Source: Sipunculus nudus (Eukaryota > Annelida > Sipuncula > Golfingiida > Sipunculidae). Taken from it: DNA of 64,000 nucleotides. Below the pieces are notes generated by a model. That model had not been told where the DNA came from, did no database searches, and saw only the letters and a program-made list of their open reading frames with translations. The stretch lies in contig CM049308.1 in assembly GCA_026874595.1 (NCBI GenBank), positions 51,903,624-51,967,623 on the forward strand, read 5' to 3'. Both the position numbers and the translations under genes were made by a program. Below are positions 10,476 to 23,361 of the stretch, in pieces; positions within the stretch are counted from its first letter, which is position 1, and every line of letters starts with the position of its first letter.

Positions 10476-12645
10476 TTACTTTCCTAAATATTATCCGATT
10501 CCATTTAAATTTGGGTCGGTGATTACTCTCATGCATACCTTGGTTGGGATTTGTTTTGGAGTGTCTGGCTTCTGTCTGTCTGTCTGTCACTTTGTCTGTC
10601 TCTCAGGTTTTCGTGTCTGTGCCATTACTTTCCTAAATATTATCTTATTAGGGCTCCGCTTGAAAAGCGGATGCCCTATAGTAATCGACCTGTCCGTCTG
10701 TCTGTCTGTCCGTCCGTCCACAAATTCTTTTCTGGATGATAACTCCAGTTAGGATTGACGGATTGAGTTCAAACCTGAAATATGTATTAACCATCAATTA
10801 TGGAAGATCCATATCGATTTTGGGGTCCGGAGGTCAAAGGTAAAAAAAGTTATTCACAGTTTGGTGTTAAATTTTAGGTCCCTCCTTCAGCAGGGCAGAA
10901 ATCATAATTGTAACCATAATTGTTAACAGTAGGACAGGTCCTCATGTCAACAGCAACGAGGCATGATATATTGTCATAGTCAGCCATTTTTCTGTAAGTT
11001 ATGCGGTAAAAACATTACTGAACACCTAGTAAGGTTGCACTCTCTTAGCAAGTATGCATGCAAAAAAACACACATTGTAAACACAATAACTCGTAAAAAG
11101 TATTTCATATAAGGTCTCCAGACTCACGGCAGTGATGGACCTTTTGATGAAAAACAAGATGGGTGACCTTGATGGATTTTCAAGGTCACAGAGGTGATAA
11201 TGCTAACCAAATAGCTCGCAAACATTTGACTAACACTCACTGAACTAGCACCAATAATGTTTGTTATGAAGGGCTAGGTCAAGTTCCAAGATGTATGACT
11301 CTGACAGAGACGATAATTCTCAAATGATGTTAATGCAATAACCCGCAAAGAATTTGATGAACAATCAAATTAGTTTCTGCGTAATAACTCCCCTAATATA
11401 TGATGGATAAGATTCAAACATAAGATGTATCACCCATGGCCTTAGGGAGAAGCTTTTTGATATTTGGGTCAGAAGGAAAAAAAAAGTAATACACAGTTTG
11501 TTGTTCAGTTGCTGGTGTCTCCTTCAGCAGGCCAGAAATGGATGAATCTTTTTCGAATCACTCGTGTACAGCGGCATTACATTTTCACAGCATATTTTGT
11601 ACAGACAATTTGAAGATTCCCAAAAAAAAGGATTCACTGGTCCAACGCACCACAGTGGCTCTCATTTAGACCATGTTTGGACAAATCTATTTAAAAAAAC
11701 ATCTCAAGGAATTTGGACCTATTATAGTTAACATCAACAAATTTACATTGATATTCATATGTAGCCATTCTACACATCACAACGCATCTCTAGACCCAAG
11801 CCTAAGAACAGCTGAATCTCAGTTCAAGAGAATGACCATTTTATCACTACTAACCAACAGCTGACTCTCTCTAATACTACAAGGTTCATGTACAGACTGA
11901 AGCCTCACATATAATAAGGCCAATTCAACATACAAATACTGGAAAAAATATTTGACACAGCCCAGCCAAGACTTCAACTAAGAATAATTCGCACAGGTAA
12001 TACAGAAATACAGAAACAAAAAATGCATGCAGTTCTTTTATATCATTATTTTGATAGCTTTGAACATTTCACTTTACCATATCTTTTTTTTCCAGTTTAT
12101 ACATGTCAGCTCTTCTTTACGGGTTCTTTAATTTTCAAATATCACTCTTTCAGCCCATGCTGCCAAAGTATACCAAATTCACAGTACTTCAATTTATAAT
12201 GACTGCATCTTTTGCGGGGCCCTTACTGACTTGTCAGTTTTCTAGTTTCATTCAAATTTTGCTCAGACATTACTCTCCTGCATACCTTGGTTGGGATTAG
12301 TTTTGGAGTGTCTGGCTTTTGTCTGTCTGTCTGTCACTTTGTCTGTCCGTCTGTCAGGTTTTAGTTTCCCTGCTATTACTTTCCTAAATATTATCCGATG
12401 TCATTCAAATTTTGGTGAGTGATTGCTCTCATGCTTACCTTGGTTTGGATTTGTTTTGAAGTGTCTTGCTTATGTCCGTCTGTCTGCCTGTCACTCTGTC
12501 TGTCAGTTTGTCAGGTTTCGTTTCTGTGGGATAACTTTCCTAAATATTATCCGATTACATTCAAATTTTGGTCAGTGATTAATCTCATGCGTACCCTGGA
12601 CTGGATTTGTTTTGGAGTGTCTGGCTTCTGTCTGTCTGTCTGTCA
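10451..12645. repeat. tandem repeat of about 155-170-bp monomers (family D), split by a nested insertion
   Basis: Monomers carry CTTTCCTAAATATTATCCGA, ATTACTCTCATGCATACCTT and a (TGTC)n segment. One unit and the start of a second lie at 10470-10647. The array resumes at 12246 with anchors at about 12381 and 12537. The interrupted monomer is split precisely: the left half ends in AAATATTATCTTATT and the right half resumes TTTCATTCAAATTTTG, with the family-C element between. The array sits between the truncated hAT-type gene and the element at 12646-14650. Confidence 0.7.
10648..12245 (+). mobile_element. Helentron-like element, family C, nested in the family-D repeat
   Basis: The 5' end is TTAGGGCTCCGCTTG followed by its own imperfect complement (AAAAGCGGATGCCCTA). 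The 3' end has GCGGGGCCCTTA, the inverted counterpart of the head, then the hairpin CTGACTTGTCAG, then TTTTCTAG, and is followed by TTTC. Asymmetric terminal inverted repeats, a 3' hairpin, a CTAG end and insertion in a T-containing site fit Helentron/Helitron2-type elements. No Rep/helicase coding capacity is visible in the 1.6 kb, so it is non-autonomous. A second family-C head (TTAGGGCCCCGCTTG) lies at about 31952. Confidence 0.55.
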
Positions 12646-14650
12646 CTTTGGGTCATGACGCTCAGCTGACTGACATGTTAACAATATGTTCTTGCACAGA
12701 CTACTAATTAAGGTAACTTAGATGGCATTATTGTTCATGCGTATTAGCTTAAGTTCATCAAGACCCGTAAGCACAACTAATCTGATGAGAAACCAACCGG
12801 CCTTTCATGAGGAATCTGGCAATTTGTGTGTATTTTGCATTATTTCTAAGATGCTCAAAACATACCCCAAAACTCTGAGAATATAGTTCACTGTGACCCT
12901 ATTTCAGGTTTCTGGGGAGAACTTTCGAGGAACTCTTAGGATGTCAATTATTCTGAGGGGTGCTTATATTTATAAGCCCCATAGCTCAGAAAATATGGGT
13001 AACAGAGACCTAAATACACGTTTCCAAGGAGATTTTCATAGACCTAAATACACGTTTCCAAGGAGATTTTCATAGACCTCCCTGGATTTTAGGTTAGAAG
13101 ATTCCAGATCTAATGTTTATGATTTGTGCCCTGCTTTAGTATCAAATTTTTAATTATGAGGGGGGGGGGACGCTTAAAAGCCCATAGCTCAGAGAATATG
13201 GGTAACAGAGACCTAATTTCAGATTTCCATGGAGACTTTTCATGTACCTCTCTGTGAGTTACATGAAAAGATAGTGAGAAGATTCCAGATCCAGTGTTTA
13301 CGATTTGTGCCCTGTTAACAGATAACGGCATCTTTTAAGGTCTCAAACTATAGAAAAAAAATTCGTTAAAAATCGAAAAACATTCTGCAGAAACTGATAA
13401 AACGCTCCATGATTAATATCAATGCAGAGAATCATAGTGATCAATGCATTAGTTGTTCACATACTTGAGCTTTTGTATCAAAATTTTCATTATTCTGGGG
13501 GGGGGGGGGGGGTACTTCGGAGCCCCATAGCTAGAAGAATATGGTAAAAGAGACCTAATTCGAGGTTTCTAAGAAGACTTTTCATGGACCTCTCTGGATG
13601 TTAAGTGAGAAGATTTAATGTCAGATGGTTACAATTTGTGCCCAGTTAACAGATGACGGCATCTTCAAAGGTCTCAAAAAGAAAAAAAATCGAAAAAATA
13701 GAAGTGGCGCCACCAGTCTGCAAAAACTGATAAAACGCTCAATGATTAATATCCCTGCAAAGAATCATGGTGATCAATGCATTAGTTATTCAGATGTTTG
13801 AGCTTTTGTATCAAATTTTTTATTATTCTGGGGGGGGGGGGGGGTACTTCAGAGCCCCATAGCTTCAAGAATTTGGGTAACAGAGACTTTTCGTGGACCT
13901 AACTGGATGTAAAGTCAGAAGATTCTAGTGCAGCGTTTACGATTTGTGCCCTGTTAACAGATGACCACATCTATTAAGGTCTCAAAATAGAGGAAACAAA
14001 TCATAAAAAAATCGAAAAAGTACAGGTTGCGCTACTTCTCTGCAGAAACTGATAAAACACTCCATGATTAATATCCAGGTAAAGAATCATGGTGATCAAT
14101 GCATTATTTGTTCAGTTACTAGAGCTTTTGTATCAATTTTTTTATTATTCTGGGGGGTACTTCGGAGCCCTATAGCTCGAAGAATATGGGTAACAGAGAG
14201 CTAATTCCAGGTTTCCAAGAAGACTTTTTCATGGACCTCTCTGGATGTAAATAGAGAAGATTCCAGGTCCAGCGGTTACAATTTGTGCCCTGTTAACAGA
14301 TGGGGGCATCCTTTGAGGTCTCAAAAAAAAAAATCGTAAAAAACTGATGAAACACCTCATGATCAGTATCCATGCTAAGAATGCATTAGTTGTTCAGATA
14401 CTTGAGCTTTTGTATCAAATTTTTCAATATTCTGGGGGGGTACTTCGAACCCCATAGCTTTAAAAATATGGGTAACAGAGACCTAATTCCAAGTTTCGAA
14501 GGAGATTTTTCTAGGACCTCTCTGGATGTAAAGTGAGAAGTGTCCAGGTACAGTGGTTACGATTTGTGCCTTGTTAACGGACAGACGGCCGGACGGACGA
14601 CGGACAGAGAGTGATCGCTATAGCTCAGATGACTTACAGTCAGCTGAGCG
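12646..14650 (-). mobile_element. Helentron-like element, family B, with a tandem array of about 280-340-bp units
   Basis: On the minus strand the element starts after TTTTT with CGCTCAGCTGACTGTAAG and AGTCATCTGAGCTATAGCG, then a GTCC-rich segment. It ends with CAGCTGAGCGTCATGACCC, the expected family-B 3' end, though the terminal CCCTTG is altered. The body is a tandem array anchored on TTTGTGCCCTGTTAACAGAT at about 13122, 13303, 13633, 13942, 14281 and 14561. Several units contain a long G-run (for example 13498-13512 and 13831-13844) followed by TACTTCGGAGCCCCATAGC. There is no coding capacity. Confidence 0.65.
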
Positions 14651-15780
14651 AAAAACGATGTTTGAGTAAATAGGTTTAGAGATTAGCGATGACCTGAACG
14701 TGTCAAAGTTCAACAAAGTGATCAGGTCAGAGATTGTACTGAATCCGACTGAAGCTCCGTGTCCAATTGTGGCGATACGGATGCGGATGCGTTAAAACCG
14801 CGCATACGGATACCAGAAAGATTGTCCATTCATGCCGGGCGGAATGCCGTGCCGTACGTATGCCCACGCTGTTTAAGAATTAAAATCTCAAACAACGTCA
14901 CCTGCATGCTTGCCGAAATGGAAATAATACTGACAGACTTATGGATATGTACAATCAATTGATATAATTTTAAAAATGTTCAATTTAAAGATATATTTAT
15001 AAATATAAATTAACAAATGTATAGTTATAGAGATAAATAAATATATACATATATATATACATACATATATATATCAGTATATAAATATATTGTTTATATA
15101 TATGTGTGTGTTTAATTGTGTTTGAAAATCATCCATCCACCCAGAAAGCAAAATTAACGCCATTGTATTGCACTGCATACGTTCAGTGTTTCCTGGCGTA
15201 TATACATATCTGTGTGTGTGCGTGTGTACTTACGAATATACGTATTCGTCTGATCGTCTGAGACAAGCCCCTGTCATGCTTAATTTCTTAATAGGCATGG
15301 ACAGTTTTCTGGTTACACAAAACATAAATATCTCAGTTGCATATTTGAAATAATTTATGCATATATTATTTACTTATATATTCATTTAAATATATTACCT
15401 TTGGCATTATAGGGACATGTCTTTCTCATAAGCCGGGGGCGTGGGGGGAAATGTATCCCATTGTTACAACATGCACTGCGTGGAATTACCAAACATTTTT
15501 CGACTATATACATTGATATATTCGCACATGTATGTGTTATACAAACGTACACAAAACATTATAAACTTTGTGTTTAACGTCAAGTGATAAAATTTTGAAA
15601 TAGCTCAGTTTGAACTTTCGTAAGACACGGTTGTAGATTATAATATCGTGATGACATGCATGCATTTTCAACCAGGTAACACGTGTAGCATTTTAAAGGC
15701 ATTTTGGCTCTCTTGCTGGTAATTATTCTGCTTATCGACATTTCCACCATGCACAAGCTTGCTCTGTTGGATCTGACCGC

Positions 15781-15874
<94 letters not shown>

Positions 15875-16461
15875 TATATACACCAAACCCTGTATCATTA
15901 TTTCTCTCTCTCACATGTGCACACGCACTCTATCACACACACACATTCATGCATGCACGGAAATATACTCACAACAATCCGAGAACAAATAAAAATCATG
16001 TCATAAATAAAATCTTTATTTTAATTATGAATTTTTGAAATATTTGGATATGAAAAGATGAAATATGAAAAATCTGCACCGTGATGTTAAGGTCAATAGA
16101 TATTTTCAGGAAAATAGAACCTCGGTCTTGTGCTAGGCATAAAATTTGATCAGACCAAATTTTATACGGTACGTTTGGTTTATTCACTCATTGTCGGTGC
16201 ATAAATCCTGGTCACATGACAAAATTAGCAGGTACAATAATATTCCAACAGTTTGTCTATCATCACATGAAAATGAATAATTCCAGAAATTATTTCAAAG
16301 TGAACATCATGTCATTGTGCATTGTATAACGACAAAAAATTAAAAAATGTCTATATATCATTGTAGTTATAAAATATAATATGGATGAGTGTATACTATG
16401 GTCTGAAGTTGAAGTGTTGTTCACTCTAAGCTTTTTATATATATGTGTATTTTTATTATTA

Positions 16462-16499
<38 letters not shown>

Positions 16500-16910
16500 T
16501 GAAAATCCTTACACAAAATTATTTAAAACAAGGAACGTACAATATATATCCAACTTGATTCATCACAATTATTTCCATCTTAACAGTAAATTTTCTTCAA
16601 AAATATAAACACTGAATTGAGTTACGTCCAAAATGTCGGTACAGTGTTGATTCAGTACGTTATGTATATATAATTGTAACTTGTATATTCGTAAAGCCAT
16701 CAACCATGATATGTACACAGAATAGAATCATGTTGGACGTTTATCAATATACATCGAGTGCTATAATAATTAAAATTATAGCTTCTGCTTACATAGTTTT
16801 ATCCAATCAAAACAAGTTTTTTTAGTCATACGTGCCGTTTTTTTATACTATACGTAGATGACACATTTCTTGATTGCTAATATACCTATATAATTCACTC
16901 ATGTTGGGCC
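14651..16910. other. non-coding, AT-rich stretch
   Basis: Contains dispersed TA-rich tracts (15030-15110, 16466-16497), a compound microsatellite (15783-15869) and no recognisable gene. Confidence 0.4.
15783..15869. repeat. (TA)n-(GA)n compound microsatellite
   Basis: About 52 bp of TA run into about 35 bp of GA, the same arrangement as at 8985-9075. Confidence 0.95.
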
Positions 16911-17277
16911 TCACAAAGTGGACACACATTTATAGTCGCCAGGTGGTGGCTGTGTTATGCGAACACAGGCAAAGTGGCACCACTTGCCACACACCTCGCG
17001 CGTATCAACTTTGCTCGGCCCGTTGGCTTTTGACAGTGGCGAAGGTCACAAACATTTTTTGCTTAGACGGCTCATTGCCGTAAGAGAAGAGCTTCACTTT
17101 ACCAAAATTCCTCATTGAGACGACCATTGGAAGCTGGGTCATACCCGTTACTACGGCCAAGGCATTCTGAAATTTAAAACATCAAGCCACCATTATTGTG
17201 TAAATATGGTTAAACCAGGAAAATGTAAATCACCCAAGGAAAAATTTTAGCGAAAAGTACACAAAAAAGCACACAGA

Positions 17278-17316
<39 letters not shown>

Positions 17317-18122
17317 ATATGTATATTTTTAGGGGTGGGGGCAACTTATGTTACAATTCATATACATTTGTTATTATTTAAATAAAATAATTTTAATTGA
17401 GCTCCATGTTCACTAGTTATAAATAATTTAAAAAAATATATATTTAGGCTGGTGCAGTTGAGATATCTTGACCTTGCATAAAATGAAAACAGAATTTACC
17501 ATCATCGAAAATGCTCGACAAATCGAATTGTCGTCTTGCCGGGCCGGGGTGTGGACGCAAGGTTGCCAAGATAATCTTTCACCGACAACATCAGGTCTCA
17601 TTTCCAAGAAATTGCTGTAAAAAATAACGATAAAATAAACAAAACAAACTTATGGTTGCTTAGACAAGGTTTGCATTGTAAGTTAAGCCTATTAAATCAA
17701 GCTTCATGTGAAAAGAAAATGTTTTAAATTTTTTTAAAATTATACGCAGAAAAGGCACAGCATCTACTGACATTCATGTTTATTGAAAGGCTGCATTGGT
17801 TTCTCAAATCTTTTGATAACGATTGTACATTACTTTTACGTATACATGGTCAAGAATATACGTATACATGTATACAGAATGCATGGTACACAGGTGTACT
17901 ATATTAATGTAAAAACACAACCCTATGCGGTATACCATTTCATACTCAAATTAAAGACTATATACACATGAACATTACCCCAATTTCTCTCCGTCTATTT
18001 GGTGACGGAAGGGAGTCCAGCACGGAAGCTTCATTTTTAGCTACATCTACCAAAAACAGTACCCGATGGTTATTTTGGGTTTTGATGGTTAAAACTACGT
18101 AATCGTAGTAAAAAAAAATCAC
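16911..18122 (-). pseudogene. Ulp1-like (C48) cysteine protease with PHD-like tail, broken
   Basis: Three exon-like blocks lie on the minus strand. Exon A (18122-17979), after TTTACAG, encodes YVVLTIKTQNNHRVLFLVDV and ASVLDSLPS. Exon B (17614-17500), after TTTACAG, encodes FLEMRPDVVGERLSWQPC and RQDDNSICRAFSMM. Exon C (17166-17005), after TTTCAG, encodes NALAVVTGMTQLPM and then a stop. The order His (NNH), Asp (LDS), Gln (RQ), Cys (SIC) matches the catalytic core of Ulp1-type proteases, which cleave ubiquitin-like modifiers. Just past the stop, a shifted frame gives CGKWCHFACVRITQPPPGDY and KC, the C-terminal half of a PHD finger; similar Ulp1-PHD fusions occur in transposon-associated animal genes. 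The A-B junction is out of phase. The 5' exons are missing, and the nearby CACTA terminus (18296) lies on that side. Confidence 0.6.
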
Positions 18123-18295
18123 CTGTAAATAACAACATACAGCCCTGTATTACAGGTACCATACGCATTATTACAAAAATACATCTTATTTAATATATAT
18201 ACATATATGTATATACAATAATTAAATTTATACAAATTTATATCAGATTTATATTTATATAACCTTCAGCTATTGGTTAAAAAATCATCAAGGTG

Positions 18296-18345
18296 CACTG
18301 TGAAAAATATGCGTTAAAATACGAGACAACGTCGCGTAAATTTAA
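18296..18345 (+). repeat. left terminal inverted repeat of the CACTA-like element
   Basis: Starts CACTGTGAAAAAT. The first 13 bases are identical to the inverted right terminus (28996-29044), and similarity continues with small substitutions for about 40 bp. Confidence 0.88.
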
Positions 18346-18522
18346 CGTGCCATTTTAACGTATTCACTATTATACAAGAATACGCGACTTAGAGGCGTGA
18401 CAACACGTGTATGTGTCGAGTTATCATGGTTTAGGCTATACCGTATCACTTTACTCGAGACTGAAGCGGTAATTAACTCCTCCGTGAAGATTGCTAATGA
18501 CACATACATCCCTTGACCATGA

Positions 18523-18554
<32 letters not shown>

Positions 18555-18669
18555 ATACCAGCATGTCCGTGCAGCAGCGCCCGGCAGGAGACCAGGTATA
18601 TATTCCACCTCTTTTAATTCGAAGTATGTAATCCCATTGGTGCCAAAAGGGGGAAGTACAAACTTACAG

Positions 18670-20243
18670 GAGTGTATTTTACTATTGGAAATCTTCCGTT
18701 GAAGATTAGTTACAGACAGAGCAGCATATTTTTGTGTCTCCTAATTCGCCATCAGTTCCTCAAATCAAATGATCCCTCGTATGACTTAGTCTTCAAGCCT
18801 TTACTTGATGATTTAAAACTTCTCAAGGAGGGTGTAACTGTGAATGTTGGTGGAGTAGACAAAATAATAAAAGCAGGTATTGCAACCCTAGCGGGTGATA
18901 ACCTGTCATCTCATGCCGTTTCTGGGTTTCAAACCCATTTCCATGCTGGCAAAATATGTCGAATGTGTACGGTTGATTATAACCAGTATAGGAGCAAATT
19001 GACCTTGGCAGATCTGGTCCAAAGAGATGAGGCCGTGTACCAATATCAGTTAATGGCTGCAATGGAAAACGATGAACACCAGAAAATATATGGGATTAAG
19101 AATCCCTGCCCTTTTTCAAAGCTGGATTACTTCAAAGTGCCATGTGAATTCCCTCCTGATGTCATGCACGATTGCCTAGAAGGCATCATTCCCCAAACTT
19201 TGTGGCATATATTGAAACATTTGATAGATAGCAAACTGGTTCAGCTTCACCAATTAAATGAAGCCATTGAAAAAGTAGTTGTCCCGACAAGTGACAACCC
19301 AAATCTGTTCACTGAAAAGACATTTAAAGAGAATGGTAAGATTGTGGGAAGTGCTGCCCAAAAATGGGAGTTGTTTCTCATATTACCTCAGCTGCTAGAC
19401 ATTGCAGGAGTTGATTTTGGCCAAATAAAAGTGTGGAACGTCTATACAATCTTACGTGAATGTATGGATTATATACTGAGTCCTGTGATTGAGATGGGAT
19501 CTCTCCCCTATCTCCAGGATTTAATAGAAGAATACTTAGTGCTGTACAAGGACACATTTGATGAGAGGGCTCTGCTACCTAAGCACCACTACCTCTTACA
19601 CTACCCCTCCATGATCAAAAGATACGGTCCACTTCGAAACCTGTGGTGTATGAGGTTTGAAGCTAAGCACCAATATTTTAAGAAACTGGCAAGCAATATT
19701 AGATGCTTCATCAATATTTCCCATACGCTTGCTACCAGACATCAGATGAGACAAGCCCATGAACTTTCATCCTGTGATTTCTTTGGTCAGTCAACTAGTG
19801 CCATGACCCATTTCAAGCAGGTGCCAGTTGACAAGTTGCCTCCTTCCTTGGTAATAGCACTGAAAGCCAAGTTTGGTGCGACTTTGCAGAAGACCAAGTT
19901 AGGAAAGGTGTCTGAAATTGAACTTGACGGCCTGCACTTTGTGGTTAACAAATCTTTATGTTACATTCTTGAACTGCATCTGGCTGAAGAAATACCTTGC
20001 TTTTTTAATATAAAATTCATTCTGCATATTAAAGGGCACTGGCATTTCTGTGGGAAAATCATGGTTCCAAAAGAGTGTATTGGTGCACGGCATGCCTACA
20101 GAGTGGAGATGATGTCAGACTGGATAGTTGTTCAACCAGCTGATTTCGTTGACACCCACAAACATAGGACCTACAGTTCCAATGGTCAAACATTTGCCTT
20201 TCCTGTTTTTCATGTGACAAAATTCAATTCACAAATAATGTAA
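18670..20243 (+). CDS. Tnp2-type (CACTA/EnSpm) transposase, 3' exon
   Basis: This 524-codon exon is the longest coding stretch in the window. It opens after TTACAG with VYFTIGNLP and ends with the stop at 20241-20243; the first codon is split (GA from 18670), so upstream exons are implied. Landmarks in order are a KPLLDDLKLL helix, AGDNLSSHAVSGFQ, a CRMC zinc-binding pair, then CEFPPDVMHDCLEGIIPQ, the Tnp2-family signature with the acidic DxMHDxxEG motif. KHHYLLHYPSMIKRYGPL and LWCMRFEAKHQYFKK follow, another hallmark. The product would cut and join the element ends in the nucleus. The N-terminal part before YFTIGN, where the family usually starts much earlier, is not recognisable in the 370 bp to the left terminus, so the 5' end may be deleted. 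AATAAA signals follow at 20352 and 20470. Confidence 0.88.
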
Positions 20244-20351
20244 TTTTACAAGCCAGTACATTTCCCCCTTTTTTGTGTTTAGTCTTCCCTTTTTTATCTG
20301 TTGACTTGTTGAATAATGTGAATGTGATATACCTGAGGCTCGATGTGTCTC

Positions 20352-20357
20352 AATAAA
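20352..20357 (+). promoter_or_regulatory. putative polyadenylation signal of the transposase gene
   Basis: AATAAA lies 109 bp after the transposase stop codon; a second copy is at about 20470. This fits a transcript ending before the SAM gene begins at about 20623. Confidence 0.5.
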
Positions 20358-20622
20358 TGTTTTTAAACTCGCTTCATCCTGTTTATGTGCAGTTTATGTT
20401 AACTTTACCTTAAGATTCCATACCAATACTCATGCTCGGGTGAAGGGTATCTGGTTGAATTTAAACCAAAATAAAGTTCTGAATGAATAATTTGAATAGA
20501 AAATGGTTTAATGTGCATAGATCTGTATTATTAGCAGTACATGTTGTGCAGGGTTTATCAAGTGGTGCTCATGTTTGAATATTCTAAAGTAATCAACCCA
20601 AATGTTATTAACTCATAAATGA

Positions 20623-21481
20623 GGAAAAAACTTTCAAAATTCCTTTGAAGTACTCTTGGATATCGTTTTTATGAAAATTAAAATGCCCCTAGAAAATGAA
20701 GTAGACGGTAACTGCCTACTGGAGCTTGATGACAGTATGACGAAGGAGTTGGCGCCACTTATGGGTCCTAGGGTTCGTGTACTGAAAGAGTTGAGGAAAC
20801 TGAAGGAGCAGATCAGCAGCCCAAACCCATCATGTGCCACTGATGACCCAGGTGTTCACGATGAGTCCACGACGGATCACCCAAACCAGGGTCCAAGTCC
20901 ACTGGAAGACCAGGTATATATTCCTCCTCTTTTAACTTTTATGATTAAATGAGCCCAAGGATTAGAAGAAGAGATACGTGGAAGTTCAACTAACACACCA
21001 ACATTTTTTATGTTTAAACAGTCTCATCGATTGACTATTATTACTTATTAATAATTATGACTATTTATTTACTTTGTTTCCTTTGAAACAGGTGGTTATA
21101 TTTCTTTTTTTATATAATGATCCTACTATTTTTAATTATTTGCCTGTTTTGCCTTACGATTTTGCCATCAAAACATCTTATTCAGTGGGTTCATGAATCT
21201 CTCAATATATTAAGGTGCCTGCTGTTGACACAGAGAAGGAAGGGCCCGTGGACACCAATGACGTGGATGGTAATCAACCACAGTGGAGCCAAACCCTACT
21301 AAATTATCAGCTACCATCAATGCCGCCGCAAGTGAAACCAGCTTTGCTAACATGTCTTCGGAGTTCCTACCAAGAAGCAAAAATAGATCTCTGATAATTG
21401 ATGCGCTCTGGACAGACCTCCAAAGAAGAAATATCATGTAAGTGTTACAGAATTATACATATACATCTTTATCTATCTACA

Positions 21482-21535
<54 letters not shown>

Positions 21536-23316
21536 TATGTAAAATATATATACAGTCTATGAAAATAATTAAAACTTATTTCGTGTTGATCTGATGTTCT
21601 TGTTTAATCTTGGAATGTATGTAAACAGATATTATGTTCCCCAAAGGGAGAACATAATGTCTAAGGAAAACTGGATAAGCCACCTTTCAGTATTGCAGTA
21701 AGATTTTTTGTTTTGGCAGGGCAGATGTTCTATGAATGACACTACTTTTGTTACCTTTGATTTTCATATGGTTAATCAGCAACCACATTTTACAGTGATA
21801 TGTACCTTGACATTTTTAATAATTTTTAATGTATATAAAGCGCACTTTTGTATATTTTGTGCTCATTGGATGTATTTGACCCCACCCCTGATACAAAGTA
21901 TAAACAAACCTGTAAGGTACATGAAGTTTAATGTTGCTGTGTATTTTTTAATTTGTTTCATATATACACACACACACATATATATATATATATACATACA
22001 CACTCAGTATACATGAAAATGAATGAAATCAGATCCATGTGTTTTCGCAGCTTGAACAGACAGTTTTAACGTATGACGTTTTTATGTTACAGTCATTGAA
22101 ACTTTCATCTTTACAGATATCCATCACCAACAATGATCAATCAGATGTACCGTGAGCTGTTTCGTCATTACCCATTCCTTGGGAATCTTGTAAGTGTAAC
22201 ACTCACAAATATATAATTTATTAACTTATGTTTTGAGTGTGTTGCTGTGTAAATTGTTTCAAACAAGGCTTGACCAAGTTCATTGAATTGTAGGACTTGC
22301 CCTGTACTTATACCTAGCACTTTTTATTTGGTATATATATTCTGGCTCTGTACCTGCTTTTGTCATTCACCAACATACTTTAAATCATCAGTTTCAGTTC
22401 AGAATCTGGTTAGATACAGGCAGTTTTCATTTTAAGAATAAAAGTGTTTCATATATATATATAGTCAATAAAACAGCATTTGACACCCCCAGCCCCAGGA
22501 TATTCAAATTACCTTATAAAACTATGACAGCTTACAACACGTATAGCAAAATATTTTTATGTTCATCTCTCCACCCAAGGATTCATGGAAAGCCTCATTC
22601 AAAGGCAAGGCGAAGAGAGAAAGACAGCCCTTGCTTCCAGATGGGCTGGTCGCAGAAATTCGGACGAAGTATGGTCGGGCAGGGACTGGCAGGAAACGGA
22701 AGGCGGTGGATGATCAATGTGATGGTTCAGTCCAGAAAAGACCAAGAATTCAAGCAACGGTAAGGAAAACTGATAACACTATAAAAAATAAGCATCCTCT
22801 CTCTCTCTGTCATGTACATAGAAAAATATGCACATTTATTACACTTGTAATAAAGCATTTTACCTTGTCTTTCTCATGCAAGAACAAGCTGACATACATC
22901 CACTCACACCCCTGCAAATGTATGTTGTAAACTGATTGTGTTAAAGACTTTCTTTTAAAAAAAAATGATTAAAGAAACCGTCCAAGTACAATTAGGAATC
23001 TGTTGTTAGGAAAAGGCTAATTTTAGGGAAATATTTATCATCACAGGTCTCAGTGGAAGCTCAAGCTGAGGATGAGGAAACTATAAGGAGACACCTAGAA
23101 ACCATGAAGAAAGAGCTCACCAAGAAAGAGCCAAACCATCAGCTCATCAACTTGAAATTACAGCGTACTGCCCACCATCGGAGACGTTTGTCATTTGAAA
23201 CCGAGATCGAAGACATGGTCGAGCAGTTCCCTGCTCTAAGATTCAGGGTCCATGTAAGTAAACTGTTGATAGTTAATAGGGTACCTGCAAATTCATGTGT
23301 GTCAGTGTGTGTGTGT

Positions 23317-23361
<45 letters not shown>

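Noticed and set aside
10551-10739. Frames rich in LSVCLSVC
   Set aside because: They come from the (TGTC)n segments of the family-D and family-C repeats.
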